From assembly GCF_026319305.1 (NCBI RefSeq), contig NZ_JAPDMV010000017.1, positions 1 through 64,000 of the forward strand: a DNA stretch of 64,000 bases, written 5' to 3'. A program made the translations under genes and the position numbers. The stretch is from Methylophaga sp. OBS4. Lineage in GTDB: Bacteria; Pseudomonadota; Gammaproteobacteria; Nitrosococcales; Methylophagaceae. The notes under the pieces are model-generated. The model was not told the origin of the DNA, searched no databases, and saw nothing but the letters and a program-made list of their open reading frames with translations. The first letter of the stretch is position 1. Each line of letters begins with the position of its first letter. Shown in pieces: positions 38,338 to 47,169 of this stretch.

Positions 38338-39852
38338 TTACTCCCCTGCATCTGTTTGTTCGTTAGCAAACCACGATTCTCTGGCTTTCATAATCAGCGC
38401 TGCGGCTTGTTCTTCATCCATACCGCCGATTTCAACCAATTCGTCCACCGCCAGTTCAGCGAGATCATCCAACTCTGTCAGGCCTTTACTGGCCAGCGTT
38501 AGCGCAAGATCTCTAGTCATGCCTTTCATATCAAGCAGTTCCTGAGTGGGCTCGGCTGATTCCAGCTGTTCCTCACTGGCAATCGCTCTGGTAAGCAAAA
38601 CATCACGTGCACGTGAACGCAGTTCGGCCACAATATCTTCGTCAAATTCTTCGATATCCAGCATTTCCTGCTCCGGCACATAAGCCACTTCCTCCAGAGA
38701 GGAAAAACCTTCCTGAGCCAGGATCAAGGCAACATCTTCATCGACGTCCAGATCCTTCATAAAGGTCTGGATCAGTTCACCAATCTCGGATTCGGCTTTC
38801 TTGTCCGCATCGGAAGCTGACATCACATTCAGTTCCCAACCGGTCAGTTGACTGGCAAGGCGGACATTCTGACCGCTGCGGCCGATAGCTTGTGAAAGCT
38901 GCCCGTCCTCCACAGCGATATCCATGCTATGGGCGTCTTCATCAACAACAATGGACTGCACCTCGGCAGGCGCCATGGCATTAATAGCGAAACGGGCAGG
39001 ATCTTCATCCCACAGAATGATATCAACACGTTCACCAGCCAGTTCGTTAGTCACTGCCTGCACTCTTGAGCCGCGCATACCGACACAGGCACCTACCGGA
39101 TCAATACGTGATTCTTTAGCTAAAACGGCAATCTTGGCGCGCATGCCGGGATCACGTGCAGCACCCTTGATTTCTATCATACCATCACTGATTTCCGGCA
39201 CTTCCAGGCGGAACAGCTCAATCAGCAGTTTAGGCGCTACCCGGCTGACGATAAGTTGTGGTCCGCGACCTTCAGGTCTGATTTCTTTCAGATAGCCCCG
39301 AATGCGGTCTCCCGCACGGAAACTTTCCCGTGGAATCATCTCTTCACGCGGCAGAAAGGCTTCGGCATTGCCACCCAAATCCAGGGTAACATTGCCGCGT
39401 TCAACACGTTTGACGGTACCATGGATCATCTGCCCCACTTTTTCGCGATATTGCTCAACAACTTGGGCCCGTTCTGCTTCGCGAACTTTTTGTACGATTA
39501 CCTGTTTTGCAGTTTGTGCGGCAATTCGGCCAAACTCCACAGACTCCATTGGTTCGCGGATATAACCACCCACTTCAGCGTCTGCCTGTTTTTTCAGTGC
39601 ATCACTCAATTTAATTTGAGTTTCTTCAGACTCCAGTGCTTCGTCATCATCTTCAACGATCAACCACTGACGGAATGTTTCATATTCGCCGGTTACACGG
39701 TCAATTTGTACATGTGCATCTAATGCCATGTCATAACGTTTACGGGTGGCCATGGCCAACGCCGCTTCAATTGCCTGAAAAATGACTTCTTTGCCCACGC
39801 CTTTTTCATTAGACATGGCATCGACAACCAGTAAGATTTCTTTGTTATTCAT
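38338..39852 (-). CDS. nusA: Transcription termination/antitermination factor NusA
   Basis: A 504-residue RNA polymerase-binding protein: N-terminal domain, S1 domain (about 130-200), two KH domains ([14 protein letters not shown] and [13 protein letters not shown]) and two C-terminal acidic repeats, the gammaproteobacterial layout. ATG at 39852 is used; GTG at 39855 is directly adjacent. Placed between rimP and infB. Confidence 0.98.
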   Translation of the reverse strand: MNNKEILLVVDAMSNEKGVGKEVIFQAIEAALAMATRKRYDMALDAHVQIDRVTGEYETFRQWLIVEDDDEALESEETQIKLSDALKKQADAEVGGYIREPMESVEFGRIAAQTAKQVIVQKVREAERAQVVEQYREKVGQMIHGTVKRVERGNVTLDLGGNAEAFLPREEMIPRESFRAGDRIRGYLKEIRPEGRGPQLIVSRVAPKLLIELFRLEVPEISDGMIEIKGAARDPGMRAKIAVLAKESRIDPVGACVGMRGSRVQAVTNELAGERVDIILWDEDPARFAINAMAPAEVQSIVVDEDAHSMDIAVEDGQLSQAIGRSGQNVRLASQLTGWELNVMSASDADKKAESEIGELIQTFMKDLDVDEDVALILAQEGFSSLEEVAYVPEQEMLDIEEFDEDIVAELRSRARDVLLTRAIASEEQLESAEPTQELLDMKGMTRDLALTLASKGLTELDDLAELAVDELVEIGGMDEEQAAALIMKARESWFANEQTDAGE

Positions 39853-39928
39853 CACGCCCCCAGTGGATTACGCAGCAGACTAATCCAACCTAAGTTTTCT
39901 ATTATTAACCGCCAATAATACGCTTTTT

Positions 39929-40375
39929 TTAGGCAACAAGTCTCGCCTTCGCTAACTTGGCCAACGGTAAGGCATAGACCTCACCATCCACTTCTATTAA
40001 TATTTCGCCATCACTGAAACCCTGCAGTACCCCTTTGAAATTACGTCGTCCCTGCACCGGCAGTTTCATTGAAATTTTAGCTTCTGCACCCGCAAAACGT
40101 TCAAAATCCCTGGCCTTGAACAATGGTCGATCAAAGCCCGGGGAAGACACCTCCAGCAGATAAGCGCTTCTGATGGGCTCTTCCACATCCAGAATACCGC
40201 TGACCTGATGACTGACTCTCTCACAGTCTTCGATACTGATGCCCTGTTCTGAATCGATATAGATGCGCAGGATCGGATCTGGTCCGCCTTGAATATATTC
40301 AACGCCTACCAATTCATAACCCAGGGTCTCTATCGACACCTCAATTAATTGTTCAACCTGATCAGTTACGGCCAT
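39929..40375 (-). CDS. rimP: Ribosome maturation factor RimP
   Basis: A 148-residue protein for 30S assembly. LGYELVGVEYIQGG and LRIYIDSEQGISIEDCERVS, then YLLEVSSPGFDRPL, are family signatures. ATG at 40375 (MAVTDQVEQL) is chosen because it matches the family start; an in-frame TTG lies at 40408. First protein gene of the nusA-infB operon, with an attenuator-like hairpin in its leader. Confidence 0.96.
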   Translation of the reverse strand: MAVTDQVEQLIEVSIETLGYELVGVEYIQGGPDPILRIYIDSEQGISIEDCERVSHQVSGILDVEEPIRSAYLLEVSSPGFDRPLFKARDFERFAGAEAKISMKLPVQGRRNFKGVLQGFSDGEILIEVDGEVYALPLAKLAKARLVA

Positions 40376-40420
40376 AGCTTTTAATCGAGCCTTTCGGGCC
40401 CAATTCAAATCTCCAGAAAA

Positions 40421-40442
40421 ACAAAAACCCCATACAGGGGCC
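40421..40442 (-). terminator. Short intrinsic terminator or attenuator in the rimP leader
   Basis: On the minus strand CCCC (40442-40439), a 5-nt loop and GGGG (40433-40430) are followed by TTTTTGTTTTT (to about 40420). A 4-bp G/C stem with a long T-run suits a weak intrinsic terminator between the tRNA gene and rimP; it could attenuate the operon. Confidence 0.55.
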
Positions 40443-40754
40443 CGGAATTAAAAATATTTGTCATGCGGCTCAGTATCATTCGCCGCTCTGCCACAAGCAT
40501 CTGTGCCGGGTTAACATTATCTCACCGGTACTGATTGCTTTCCAGAAAGCAGGAGATAGTAACAGAAATTGATCCTTTCCGGCAACTGAAACCATGTTTA
40601 CCGGCTTTTACTGCAAAGGCTTCTGAGTCCGTGAGCATCAGGTCATTACTATCGGGGATTCTCAATTTGATCGGCGCACCATTTATCAGTACATCCCATG
40701 CGCAGGAACGTTATAACGAGCATATTAATTTATCTGATATTGCCACAAATGAAA
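40443..40754. other. Leader region between the tRNA gene and rimP, no gene seen
   Basis: About 310 bp after the tRNA terminator and before the rimP attenuator. It should contain a promoter for rimP-nusA-infB. A weak candidate on the minus strand is TGGAAA, 17 bp, GATAAT. No further RNA gene or convincing open frame was found. Confidence 0.4.
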
Positions 40755-40796
40755 AAGGCTCAAAATAGCGTTTTGTTAAACGTTATTTTGAGCCTT
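40755..40796 (-). terminator. Terminator after the initiator tRNA gene
   Basis: A long inverted repeat, AAGGCTCAAAATAACGTTT pairing with a near-complementary arm (one G-T position) over a 4-nt loop, ends in CCTTTTTC on the minus strand, 7 bp after the tRNA 3' end. A strong intrinsic terminator. Confidence 0.85.
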
Positions 40797-40802
40797 CTTA
40801 AT

Positions 40803-40879
<77 letters not shown>

Positions 40880-40895
40880 CCTGATTAGACTGCGC

Positions 40896-40924
40896 ATTAT
40901 ACATAGCTTCATATGGGCATGCAA
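40896..40924 (-). promoter_or_regulatory. Sigma-70 promoter of the initiator tRNA gene
   Basis: On the minus strand -35 TTGCAT (40924-40919) and a consensus -10 TATAAT (40901-40896) are 17 bp apart, followed by GCGC, a G/C-rich discriminator typical of stringently controlled stable-RNA promoters. The tRNA 5' end lies 17 bp past the -10. Confidence 0.9.
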
Positions 40925-40932
40925 GCCAGAAT

Positions 40933-42339
40933 CTAATTATCTTTAAGTTTTCTTGTCAGCGTGTTGCGGCCCCAACCCAAAAGCTTGGCAGCTTCCTGTC
41001 TTTTGCCTGCGGTTTTTTCCAGTGCCACTTCCATTAACAGCTGTTCGATTAACGGTACCACATCAGCCAAAGCCCCTTCTTGTCCGGACAAGGCTTTATT
41101 GGCGGCCCATTGACGGAATAACTGCTGCCAGTCATTGCCTTGGCGGCCACCACCTTCAGCAGTTTCTGCGGATAGCTCTACCGGCAAGTCATCCATTTGC
41201 ACGACTTGTCCCGGTGACATCACTGTCAACCAGCGACAGGTATTTTCCAACTGACGCACATTACCCGGCCAGGGCAATTGTGATAAATACATATCTACAT
41301 CAGGCGCTACAGATTTGGTCGCCATGTTAAGTTCTTTGGCCGCCTTATTGAGAAAATAGGCCACCAGCGCCGGAATATCTTCTCTGCGTTCGCGCAAAGC
41401 CGGGATATGAATACGAATCACATTCAACCGATGGAATAAATCTTCACGGAAATCACCGCGCTCGACCAGTTTTTCCAGATTCTGATGAGTTGCCGCAATA
41501 ATGCGTACATCAACTTTGACACCGCTGTGGCCGCCGACACGGAAAAATTCACCATCGGACAATACCCGAAGCAGACGCGTTTGCAGTTCAATAGGCATAT
41601 CGCCAATTTCATCCAGAAACAAGGTGCCACCATCCGCCTGTTCAAATCGTCCCTTGCGCTGAACGTGCGCCCCTGTAAAAGCGCCTTTTTCATGACCGAA
41701 CAGTTCGGATTCCAGCAATTCTTTGGGAATTGCCGCCATATTCAACGCGATAAACGGCGCCTGGCGTCTCGGACTGTGTCGATGCAGCGCTTGCGCCACC
41801 AGTTCCTTACCGGTACCCGATTCACCGTTAATCATCACTGTGATATTAGAGCGTGCCAGTCGGCCGATGGCACGGAAGACTTCCTGCATGGCCGGTGCTT
41901 CACCGATAATCTCGGCACCAAAATTGATGTCTTCCGTCGGCCCCCTCTCCAGTTCACGACTGTGGCTAATGGCTCTTTGCACCAGATCAACCGCTTCGTC
42001 GACATCAAAAGGTTTGGGCAGATATTCAAACGCCCCCCCTTCGTAGACTGATACCGCACTGTCCAAATCAGAATAGGCGGTCATGATAATGACGGGCAGT
42101 TCAGGATAGCGATCTTTAATTTCAGACAGCAGCTGCAAACCATCAATACCAGGCATTCTAATATCACTGATCAGTACATCAGGTGCCGTTTCCTGTCCCT
42201 GCTTGAGTTCATATAACACCACATCGGCAGTTTCGAAGGCCCGCACTGTGATATTTACCGCTTCCAATGCTTTTTGTAAGACCCATCTGATGGATCGGTC
42301 ATCATCGACAATCCAAGCTATCGATTTACTAGCGTTCAC
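40933..42339 (-). CDS. ntrC: Nitrogen regulator NtrC (sigma-54 activator)
   Basis: A 468-residue three-domain regulator. The receiver has the phospho-acceptor in LISDIRMPGIDG. The AAA+ domain has Walker A GESGTGKELVA, the sigma-54 contact loop GAFTGAHVQRKGRFE and Walker B GTLFLDEIGD. The C-terminal Fis-type helix-turn-helix includes RQEAAKLLGWGRNTLTRKL. It activates glnA and other nitrogen genes when phosphorylated by NtrB. Its start overlaps ntrB by 11 bp. Confidence 0.97.
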   Translation of the reverse strand: MNASKSIAWIVDDDRSIRWVLQKALEAVNITVRAFETADVVLYELKQGQETAPDVLISDIRMPGIDGLQLLSEIKDRYPELPVIIMTAYSDLDSAVSVYEGGAFEYLPKPFDVDEAVDLVQRAISHSRELERGPTEDINFGAEIIGEAPAMQEVFRAIGRLARSNITVMINGESGTGKELVAQALHRHSPRRQAPFIALNMAAIPKELLESELFGHEKGAFTGAHVQRKGRFEQADGGTLFLDEIGDMPIELQTRLLRVLSDGEFFRVGGHSGVKVDVRIIAATHQNLEKLVERGDFREDLFHRLNVIRIHIPALRERREDIPALVAYFLNKAAKELNMATKSVAPDVDMYLSQLPWPGNVRQLENTCRWLTVMSPGQVVQMDDLPVELSAETAEGGGRQGNDWQQLFRQWAANKALSGQEGALADVVPLIEQLLMEVALEKTAGKRQEAAKLLGWGRNTLTRKLKDN

Positions 42340-43402
42340 GCTCTAACTCCAAAGGAAATATAACTGAAAAAATAGTCTGTCCCGGATGACTGTTGCAGGA
42401 AATGGTTCCCCCGTTCCGCTGCACCAGATTTTGTACCAGGTACAAACCCAATCCGGTACCATCAGCGCGTCCTGTCACCAGGGGATAAAACAAACTGTCC
42501 TGTAAAGCTTTGGGAATGCCCGGGCCGTTGTCTTCGACTTCAACCAGCACGCCCAGACGATAATAATGTTGTTCTATGGTGATATTACGCTGTACGCGTG
42601 TTCGCAGTGTGATCAAACCTGTACCGTTCAGTGCCTGAACGGCATTTCTGACGATATTGAGAAAAATCTGAATCAGTTGGTCAAAATCAGCAAACAACTC
42701 AGGAATACTGGGATCGTAGTCAATTTTGAACTTGAGGCGCTCATCGACTTCAATATCCACCAGCTGTCTGACATGTTGTAAAATCTCGTGAATATTGGTG
42801 TCTTTCTTCTCCGGTTGCTGATTAGGCCCCAACATCCGGTCCATCAGATTTTGCAGTCGGTCAGCTTCGGTAATAATGATACGGGTATATTCTTTGAGGT
42901 CTTCTGATGCCAACTGTCTTTCCAGTAATTGCGCTGCACCACGTAAGCCGCCCAGAGGATTTTTGATTTCATGGGCCAGACCGCGTACCACCTGCTGCTG
43001 TGTGTGCAGGTTTTCATCATGGCTGATGCGCTGTTGGTAATCCAGTTGTGCCAGTTCCAGAATCACATATGGCTCATCAATATCCAGGACTTTCATCGCG
43101 CAGTCGACCAGAATTTCACCATTGGCCGGCAGGAATAAGTGCACTTCACGCTCGATTAAGGCCTGCCCGGTAGACACTACCCGTCGCAGGGAATGAAACA
43201 GGCGTTTTTCACCGGGTAACAAAGTCTGCAAAGGAATATACTCCGCCTGTCGCTGACTGATTTCAAACAGGACTTCGGTGGCCGTGTTGATATAACAGAC
43301 ACGTAGCGACGCATCCAGAACCAGAACAGCCGTGGTCAGGTTTTCTAACACCTCGTTGCTGGCAAGGGCATCATGATTCATTGTAGTGACACTCATATAC
43401 AT
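42329..43402 (-). CDS. ntrB: Nitrogen sensor kinase NtrB
   Basis: A 357-residue soluble histidine kinase with an N-terminal PAS domain (about 15-120). The H-box is GLAHEIKNPLGGLRGAAQLL, and the ATPase domain has NIVRNAVQAL, DNGPGIP and GTGLGL. It phosphorylates NtrC under nitrogen limitation, under PII control. Three ATGs (43402, 43396, 43381) are possible and no strong ribosome site decides between them. It lies 165 bp after the DUF4124 gene, with an NtrC-like site in between. Confidence 0.95.
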   Translation of the reverse strand: MYMSVTTMNHDALASNEVLENLTTAVLVLDASLRVCYINTATEVLFEISQRQAEYIPLQTLLPGEKRLFHSLRRVVSTGQALIEREVHLFLPANGEILVDCAMKVLDIDEPYVILELAQLDYQQRISHDENLHTQQQVVRGLAHEIKNPLGGLRGAAQLLERQLASEDLKEYTRIIITEADRLQNLMDRMLGPNQQPEKKDTNIHEILQHVRQLVDIEVDERLKFKIDYDPSIPELFADFDQLIQIFLNIVRNAVQALNGTGLITLRTRVQRNITIEQHYYRLGVLVEVEDNGPGIPKALQDSLFYPLVTGRADGTGLGLYLVQNLVQRNGGTISCNSHPGQTIFSVIFPLELERER

Positions 43403-43561
43403 GAACAGCTTTTAGCAAAAAACGCTCCACTTATTAGAACCGTATCGACTAAAAGCTTATAACTCGTTGATTGTCAGGGACAAGAGAATGTTATCAAGTC
43501 ATTCTTCCCAATACTTCCAGCTAGTCTCATGCTCAAGATAGCATTGAAACTAAGTTGATGC

Positions 43562-43576
43562 GCACCATTAAGGTGC
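43562..43576. promoter_or_regulatory. NtrC-binding site upstream of ntrBC
   Basis: The palindrome GCACCATTAAGGTGC matches the NtrC consensus GCACCA-N3-TGGTGC with one change. It overlaps the end of the DUF4124 gene and lies upstream of ntrB, so NtrC may autoregulate ntrBC. No sigma-54 promoter was found next to it. Confidence 0.75.
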
Positions 43577-44191
43577 ATTATTGGTGACTGGAGAGGGATT
43601 AGGGTTTGGATTAGGGTTAGCAGTAGGATTGGGGTTCGGCCCCTGATTCAGAGTAGGATTGTTACGAAGCGATGCCCTATGCAGATGAAAAACAACCGGT
43701 TCGCTGCTGCTCAGCATCGCACCGTTATTATCGACCACGGCTGCTGACAGACTGTAAGTGCCTCTGCTGAGGTTGTTTAATTGAAAAGATGTTAGCGCCT
43801 GTGGCGGCCCCACTACCTCGCCGTCCAGCTGCAACAGGATTTTATCGCCGCGAACTTCATCCAGAGCCGGTTCAACAATCATACTCACTGTCACATTACC
43901 ATTGTTAACCCAGATGCTCTCATCGTTAGCCGGTGAAACAATTCGCAACTGATAATCGGGAACCATCGCCTCATCAGCCTCAGCACTATCAGGTTTTTCG
44001 CCGACAGCATCATCCAGCATCGGTTCAATCGCCGGGGTATAGGTGGTAGAAGCCGGCAATTCAATTTGTTCTGCTTGCGGGTGGGGAGGTTCATCTGAAA
44101 AAATCACATTACCATTCTCATCCACCCAACGGTAGATTTCAGCCTGTGCCGGAAAAACAAGCATGCACAATAAAAGCAGTGATATTTTCAT
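43568..44191 (-). CDS. Secreted DUF4124 protein with an Asn-Pro-rich tail
   Basis: A 207-residue exported protein. A signal peptide (MKISLLLLCMLVFPAQA) is followed directly by the DUF4124 motif EIYRWVDENGNVIFSDEPP, an acidic linker, an Ig-like domain (about 90-175) and a repeat tail of NPNP units. DUF4124 genes are often found between glnA and ntrB in gammaproteobacteria; the function is unknown. Start choice: ATG at 44191 gives the cleanest signal peptide; ATG at 44203 is also possible. Neither has a clear ribosome site. Confidence 0.85.
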   Translation of the reverse strand: MKISLLLLCMLVFPAQAEIYRWVDENGNVIFSDEPPHPQAEQIELPASTTYTPAIEPMLDDAVGEKPDSAEADEAMVPDYQLRIVSPANDESIWVNNGNVTVSMIVEPALDEVRGDKILLQLDGEVVGPPQALTSFQLNNLSRGTYSLSAAVVDNNGAMLSSSEPVVFHLHRASLRNNPTLNQGPNPNPTANPNPNPNPSPVTNNAP

Positions 44192-44238
44192 AATTAGAAG
44201 CATATGCCAGTGCTGTCGTATCTGCAACGATCAGGCAT

Positions 44239-44268
44239 AAAAAAAGCGCCCGGAAAGGCGCTTTTTTT
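44239..44268 (-). terminator. Bidirectional-type terminator after glnA
   Basis: AAAAAAAGCGCC and GGCGCTTTTTTT flank a 6-nt loop, 27 bp after the glnA stop. The stem is followed by T7 on the minus strand. It should end the glnA message before the DUF4124 gene. Confidence 0.92.
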
Positions 44269-44294
44269 GTTCGCTTGAAACAATCGCGGATAAA

Positions 44295-45704
44295 TCAGAC
44301 GCTGTAATACAGGTCAAATTCAGCTGGGTGAGTTTCCATACGCATACGGGTAACATCTTCCATTTTCAGAGCGATGTAACCGTCGATCATATCGTCAGTA
44401 AATACACCACCTTCAGTCAGGAAGGTACGATCTTGATCCAGCGCATCAAGTGCTTGATCCAGCGCATGACAGACGGTTGGAATTTCCGCCGCTTCTTCAG
44501 CGGGCAGATCGTAAAGATCTTTATCCATTGCATCACCGGGGTGAATTTTGTTTTTGATACCATCCAGGCCCGCCATCAACATGGCACTGAATGCCAGGTA
44601 TGGATTTGCTGACGGATCAGGGAAACGAACTTCGATACGACGACCTTTAGGATTGCTAACAAAAGGAATACGGATAGAAGCGCTGCGGTTACGGGCAGAA
44701 TAAGCCAGCATAACAGGCGCTTCGAAACCAGGGACCAGACGTTTGTAACTGTTAGTGCTGGCGTTGGTGAAAGCATTCAAAGCACGGGCATGCTTGATGA
44801 TACCACCGATGTAATACAGAGCAGTTTCAGACAGACCACCATACTTATTACCAGAGAACAGGTTATCACCGTCTTTAGCAATAGATTGGTGGACGTGCAT
44901 ACCGCTACCGTTGTCACCAACCAGTGGCTTAGGCATGAAGGTCGCTGTTTTGCCGTAAGCATGAGCCACATTGTGAATGACGTACTTGAGTATTTGTACT
45001 TCGTCCGCTTTTCTCACCAAGGTATTGAATCTGGTACCGATTTCACATTGACCGGCAGTCGCCACTTCATGGTGATGGACTTCTGTTACCAGACCCATTT
45101 CTTCCATGGTCAGACACATGGCTGAACGGATATCTTGCAGAGAGTCAACCGGGGGTACGGGGAAGTAACCACCTTTAACACTGGGACGGTGACCTTTATT
45201 ACCGTCAGGGAAAACTTTTTCAGTATTCCAGGAAGACTCATCAGAGTCGACTTTGTAGAATGAACCGGAGATATTGCTGCCCCAACGGACATCGTCCAGA
45301 ATAAAGAATTCAGGTTCCGGACCAAAGAAGGCGGTGTCACCCAGACCGGTAGATTGCAGATAGGCTTCCGCGCGTCTGGCAACACTGCGCGGGTCACGCT
45401 CGTAGCCTTGCATAGTTGCAGGCTCAACGATGTCGCAACGAATGATCAATGTGTTGTCATCCATAAAAGGATCCATCACGGCTGACGTCGGATCCGGCAT
45501 CAAAATCATGTCTGATTCATTGATACCTTTCCAGCCGGCCACAGAAGAACCATCGAACATAGCACCTTCTGTAAAGGTGTCTTCATTGATGCTGTGAGCA
45601 GGGAAAGAAACGTGCTGCTCTTTACCGCGGGTATCGGTGAAACGCAAATCAATAAACTTGACGTCCTCATCTTTAATCATTTGAAGCACATTTTCGACTG
45701 ACAT
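44295..45704 (-). CDS. glnA: Glutamine synthetase, type I
   Basis: A 469-residue GlnA. Signatures are [11 protein letters not shown] near residue 52, the ATP-binding [16 protein letters not shown], and the active-site [11 protein letters not shown]. The adenylylation Tyr lies in [10 protein letters not shown], so activity is probably controlled by GlnE. It makes glutamine from glutamate and ammonia. Upstream are a sigma-54 promoter and two NtrC sites; downstream is a strong terminator. Confidence 0.98.
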   Translation of the reverse strand: MSVENVLQMIKDEDVKFIDLRFTDTRGKEQHVSFPAHSINEDTFTEGAMFDGSSVAGWKGINESDMILMPDPTSAVMDPFMDDNTLIIRCDIVEPATMQGYERDPRSVARRAEAYLQSTGLGDTAFFGPEPEFFILDDVRWGSNISGSFYKVDSDESSWNTEKVFPDGNKGHRPSVKGGYFPVPPVDSLQDIRSAMCLTMEEMGLVTEVHHHEVATAGQCEIGTRFNTLVRKADEVQILKYVIHNVAHAYGKTATFMPKPLVGDNGSGMHVHQSIAKDGDNLFSGNKYGGLSETALYYIGGIIKHARALNAFTNASTNSYKRLVPGFEAPVMLAYSARNRSASIRIPFVSNPKGRRIEVRFPDPSANPYLAFSAMLMAGLDGIKNKIHPGDAMDKDLYDLPAEEAAEIPTVCHALDQALDALDQDRTFLTEGGVFTDDMIDGYIALKMEDVTRMRMETHPAEFDLYYSV

Positions 45705-45770
45705 TTAACTTCTCCAATTTATATTAAAACTGCACTATTGTTATCGCGCAAAAAACACGGGACATTCTAC

Positions 45771-45787
45771 AGCAGATTTCACGCCAA
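45771..45787 (-). promoter_or_regulatory. Sigma-54 promoter of glnA
   Basis: On the minus strand TTGGCGTGAAATCTGCT has GG and GC exactly 10 nt apart, the -24/-12 pattern (consensus TGGCAC-N5-TTGC). The start site would lie near 45761, leaving a leader of about 57 nt. Supported by the NtrC sites upstream. Confidence 0.85.
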
Positions 45788-45838
45788 CTTTCCACTTCTG
45801 CTAAATCAACTATTTAGGTGCATACGCATCAGATAGAA

Positions 45839-45884
45839 GCACCACAATGGTGCATTACCACATTGCAACGCACCATTAAAGTGC
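45839..45884. promoter_or_regulatory. Two NtrC-binding sites (glnA enhancer)
   Basis: GCACCACAATGGTGC at 45839-45853 is a perfect NtrC palindrome; GCACCATTAAAGTGC at 45870-45884 is a near match. The centres are 31 bp apart, about three helical turns, and lie about 85 and 116 bp upstream of the predicted start. The second touches the stop codon of tusA. Confidence 0.92.
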
Positions 45885-46111
45885 TACACACCAACTCGAA
45901 CCGTTATTACGATCTCATCGTCATGTTGCACAGAGTCTATAACTTCATGGCCATTAATTCGAGCCCAGGCCGGAATATCATTCAAAGCGCCTGGATCTGT
46001 ACAAATAACATCAATCACATCACCCGCCTGTAGTTGCGCCACACGGTTTTGTGTTTTAATCACCGGCATCGGACACAGCATTCTTCTCGCATCCAATTGT
46101 TCGTGACTCAT
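45884..46111 (-). CDS. tusA: TusA-family sulfur carrier protein
   Basis: A 75-residue sulfurtransferase. The catalytic cysteine is in the motif LDARRMLCPMPVIKTQ near residue 15, the standard CPxP signature. It accepts sulfur as a persulfide and passes it to partners. The ATG at 46111 overlaps the stop of the PP-loop protein gene (ATGA), so it is probably the sulfur donor for that enzyme rather than a general TusA. Three codons further upstream no ribosome site is seen. Confidence 0.92.
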   Translation of the reverse strand: MSHEQLDARRMLCPMPVIKTQNRVAQLQAGDVIDVICTDPGALNDIPAWARINGHEVIDSVQHDDEIVITVRVGV

Positions 46112-47160
46112 ACATACCACTCCTGCTGCACTGCTTCAGCGGGCAGCGGACGGGTTTTAATCTGAAGATTACCTTGCTGCGGCACAGCAATATCCAGTTC
46201 TACCTCATCCGCACTGCGTCCTTGTCCAAAGCGGGCAACAATACTGGCAGCCAGCGCATATTGGTCTTCATTCAGCGTGCCGTCAATCAAAGCCATCGGC
46301 CCGCTGTGACTAAGTGCATAAATACTGATGAACTGCTTGCGGTAGCCCTCGAGAAATTTACTCTCACCGGCATCGCGGGCAATGATGAGTTTGAACTCAG
46401 GCGCCGGTCTGAGATGCCGACCGACTTTGAGCAGCATGATGTCATCCATTTCATAATCACGACTGTTACGGGCCTGCCATAAATCAACCAGCTTGTCTGA
46501 GTAGTTTTTATCGGTCAGAAAACAGCAGCCACCGGCAGGCGTGGCAAAATCATTGAGACCGAATTCTCTGGCCAGCGCAATTTGCGGCTTGCGATTGCGG
46601 CCGTGAAAGTCGTAGAGTTTTTCCCGATCCACCCAGCCTTCACGCTCGGGTAAAGTCTCGGGCAGATTTTTGGCGCACAACGGCCTTAACAATAAATCAT
46701 CGGCACCGGACTCTTGCGAGACTATAGGCATAGTCTGCTTACGCTGGGACATGGGACGCTGCCCGACCACTTCACCGGTGATAATAAAATCAAATCCGTC
46801 TTTGTGATGCTGTTTAATCCACTCAACCGCTTTGCCAACCATAAATATTTTACAGTCCAGACAAGGGTTCATATTGGCGCCGTAACCATGTTTCGGATTG
46901 AGCAAAACGTCTTTATATTCCTCAATCACATCGACAATATGCAGTTTGATACCTAACTGCTCAGCGACCCATAGCGCGTTATTACGTTTTTGTTTGTTTT
47001 GATCCTGATTACGTATGGCATGGGTATGCCCCTCGACACAGAACCCGGTATAGAAATTGATCCCCTCGACTTCTATCCCCTGCTCCTGCATCACCCGAAC
47101 TGCCAGCATTGAATCAAGGCCGCCTGAGATAAGTGCGACTGCTTTATGTTGTCTTGCCAT
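46108..47160 (-). CDS. PP-loop (ThiI/MnmA-like) RNA thiolation protein with NFACT-R-like C-terminus
   Basis: A 350-residue protein. The PP-loop ALISGGLDSMLA near the N-terminus binds ATP for adenylation. A CxxC (NPCLDCKIFM) near residue 100 and a GGCCFLTD motif near 210 may be catalytic or metal sites. The C-terminal part has DIMLLKVGRHLRPAPEFKLI, resembling the NFACT-R RNA-binding domain seen fused to ThiI-like enzymes. It lacks the THUMP domain of true ThiI and the full MnmA layout. Partner tusA overlaps it by 4 bp. A tRNA or rRNA thiolation role is likely but the target is unknown. Confidence 0.85.
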   Translation of the reverse strand: MARQHKAVALISGGLDSMLAVRVMQEQGIEVEGINFYTGFCVEGHTHAIRNQDQNKQKRNNALWVAEQLGIKLHIVDVIEEYKDVLLNPKHGYGANMNPCLDCKIFMVGKAVEWIKQHHKDGFDFIITGEVVGQRPMSQRKQTMPIVSQESGADDLLLRPLCAKNLPETLPEREGWVDREKLYDFHGRNRKPQIALAREFGLNDFATPAGGCCFLTDKNYSDKLVDLWQARNSRDYEMDDIMLLKVGRHLRPAPEFKLIIARDAGESKFLEGYRKQFISIYALSHSGPMALIDGTLNEDQYALAASIVARFGQGRSADEVELDIAVPQQGNLQIKTRPLPAEAVQQEWYV

Positions 47161-47169
47161 ATTCTTTTC

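Noticed and set aside
40535-40768. 77-codon plus-strand frame in the metY-rimP leader
   Set aside because: Starts at TTG without a ribosome site and ends inside the tRNA terminator hairpin.
43585-43650. Telomere-like TTAGGG run as a possible chromosome end
   Set aside because: It is in frame within the DUF4124 protein as Asn-Pro codons and not at a DNA end.
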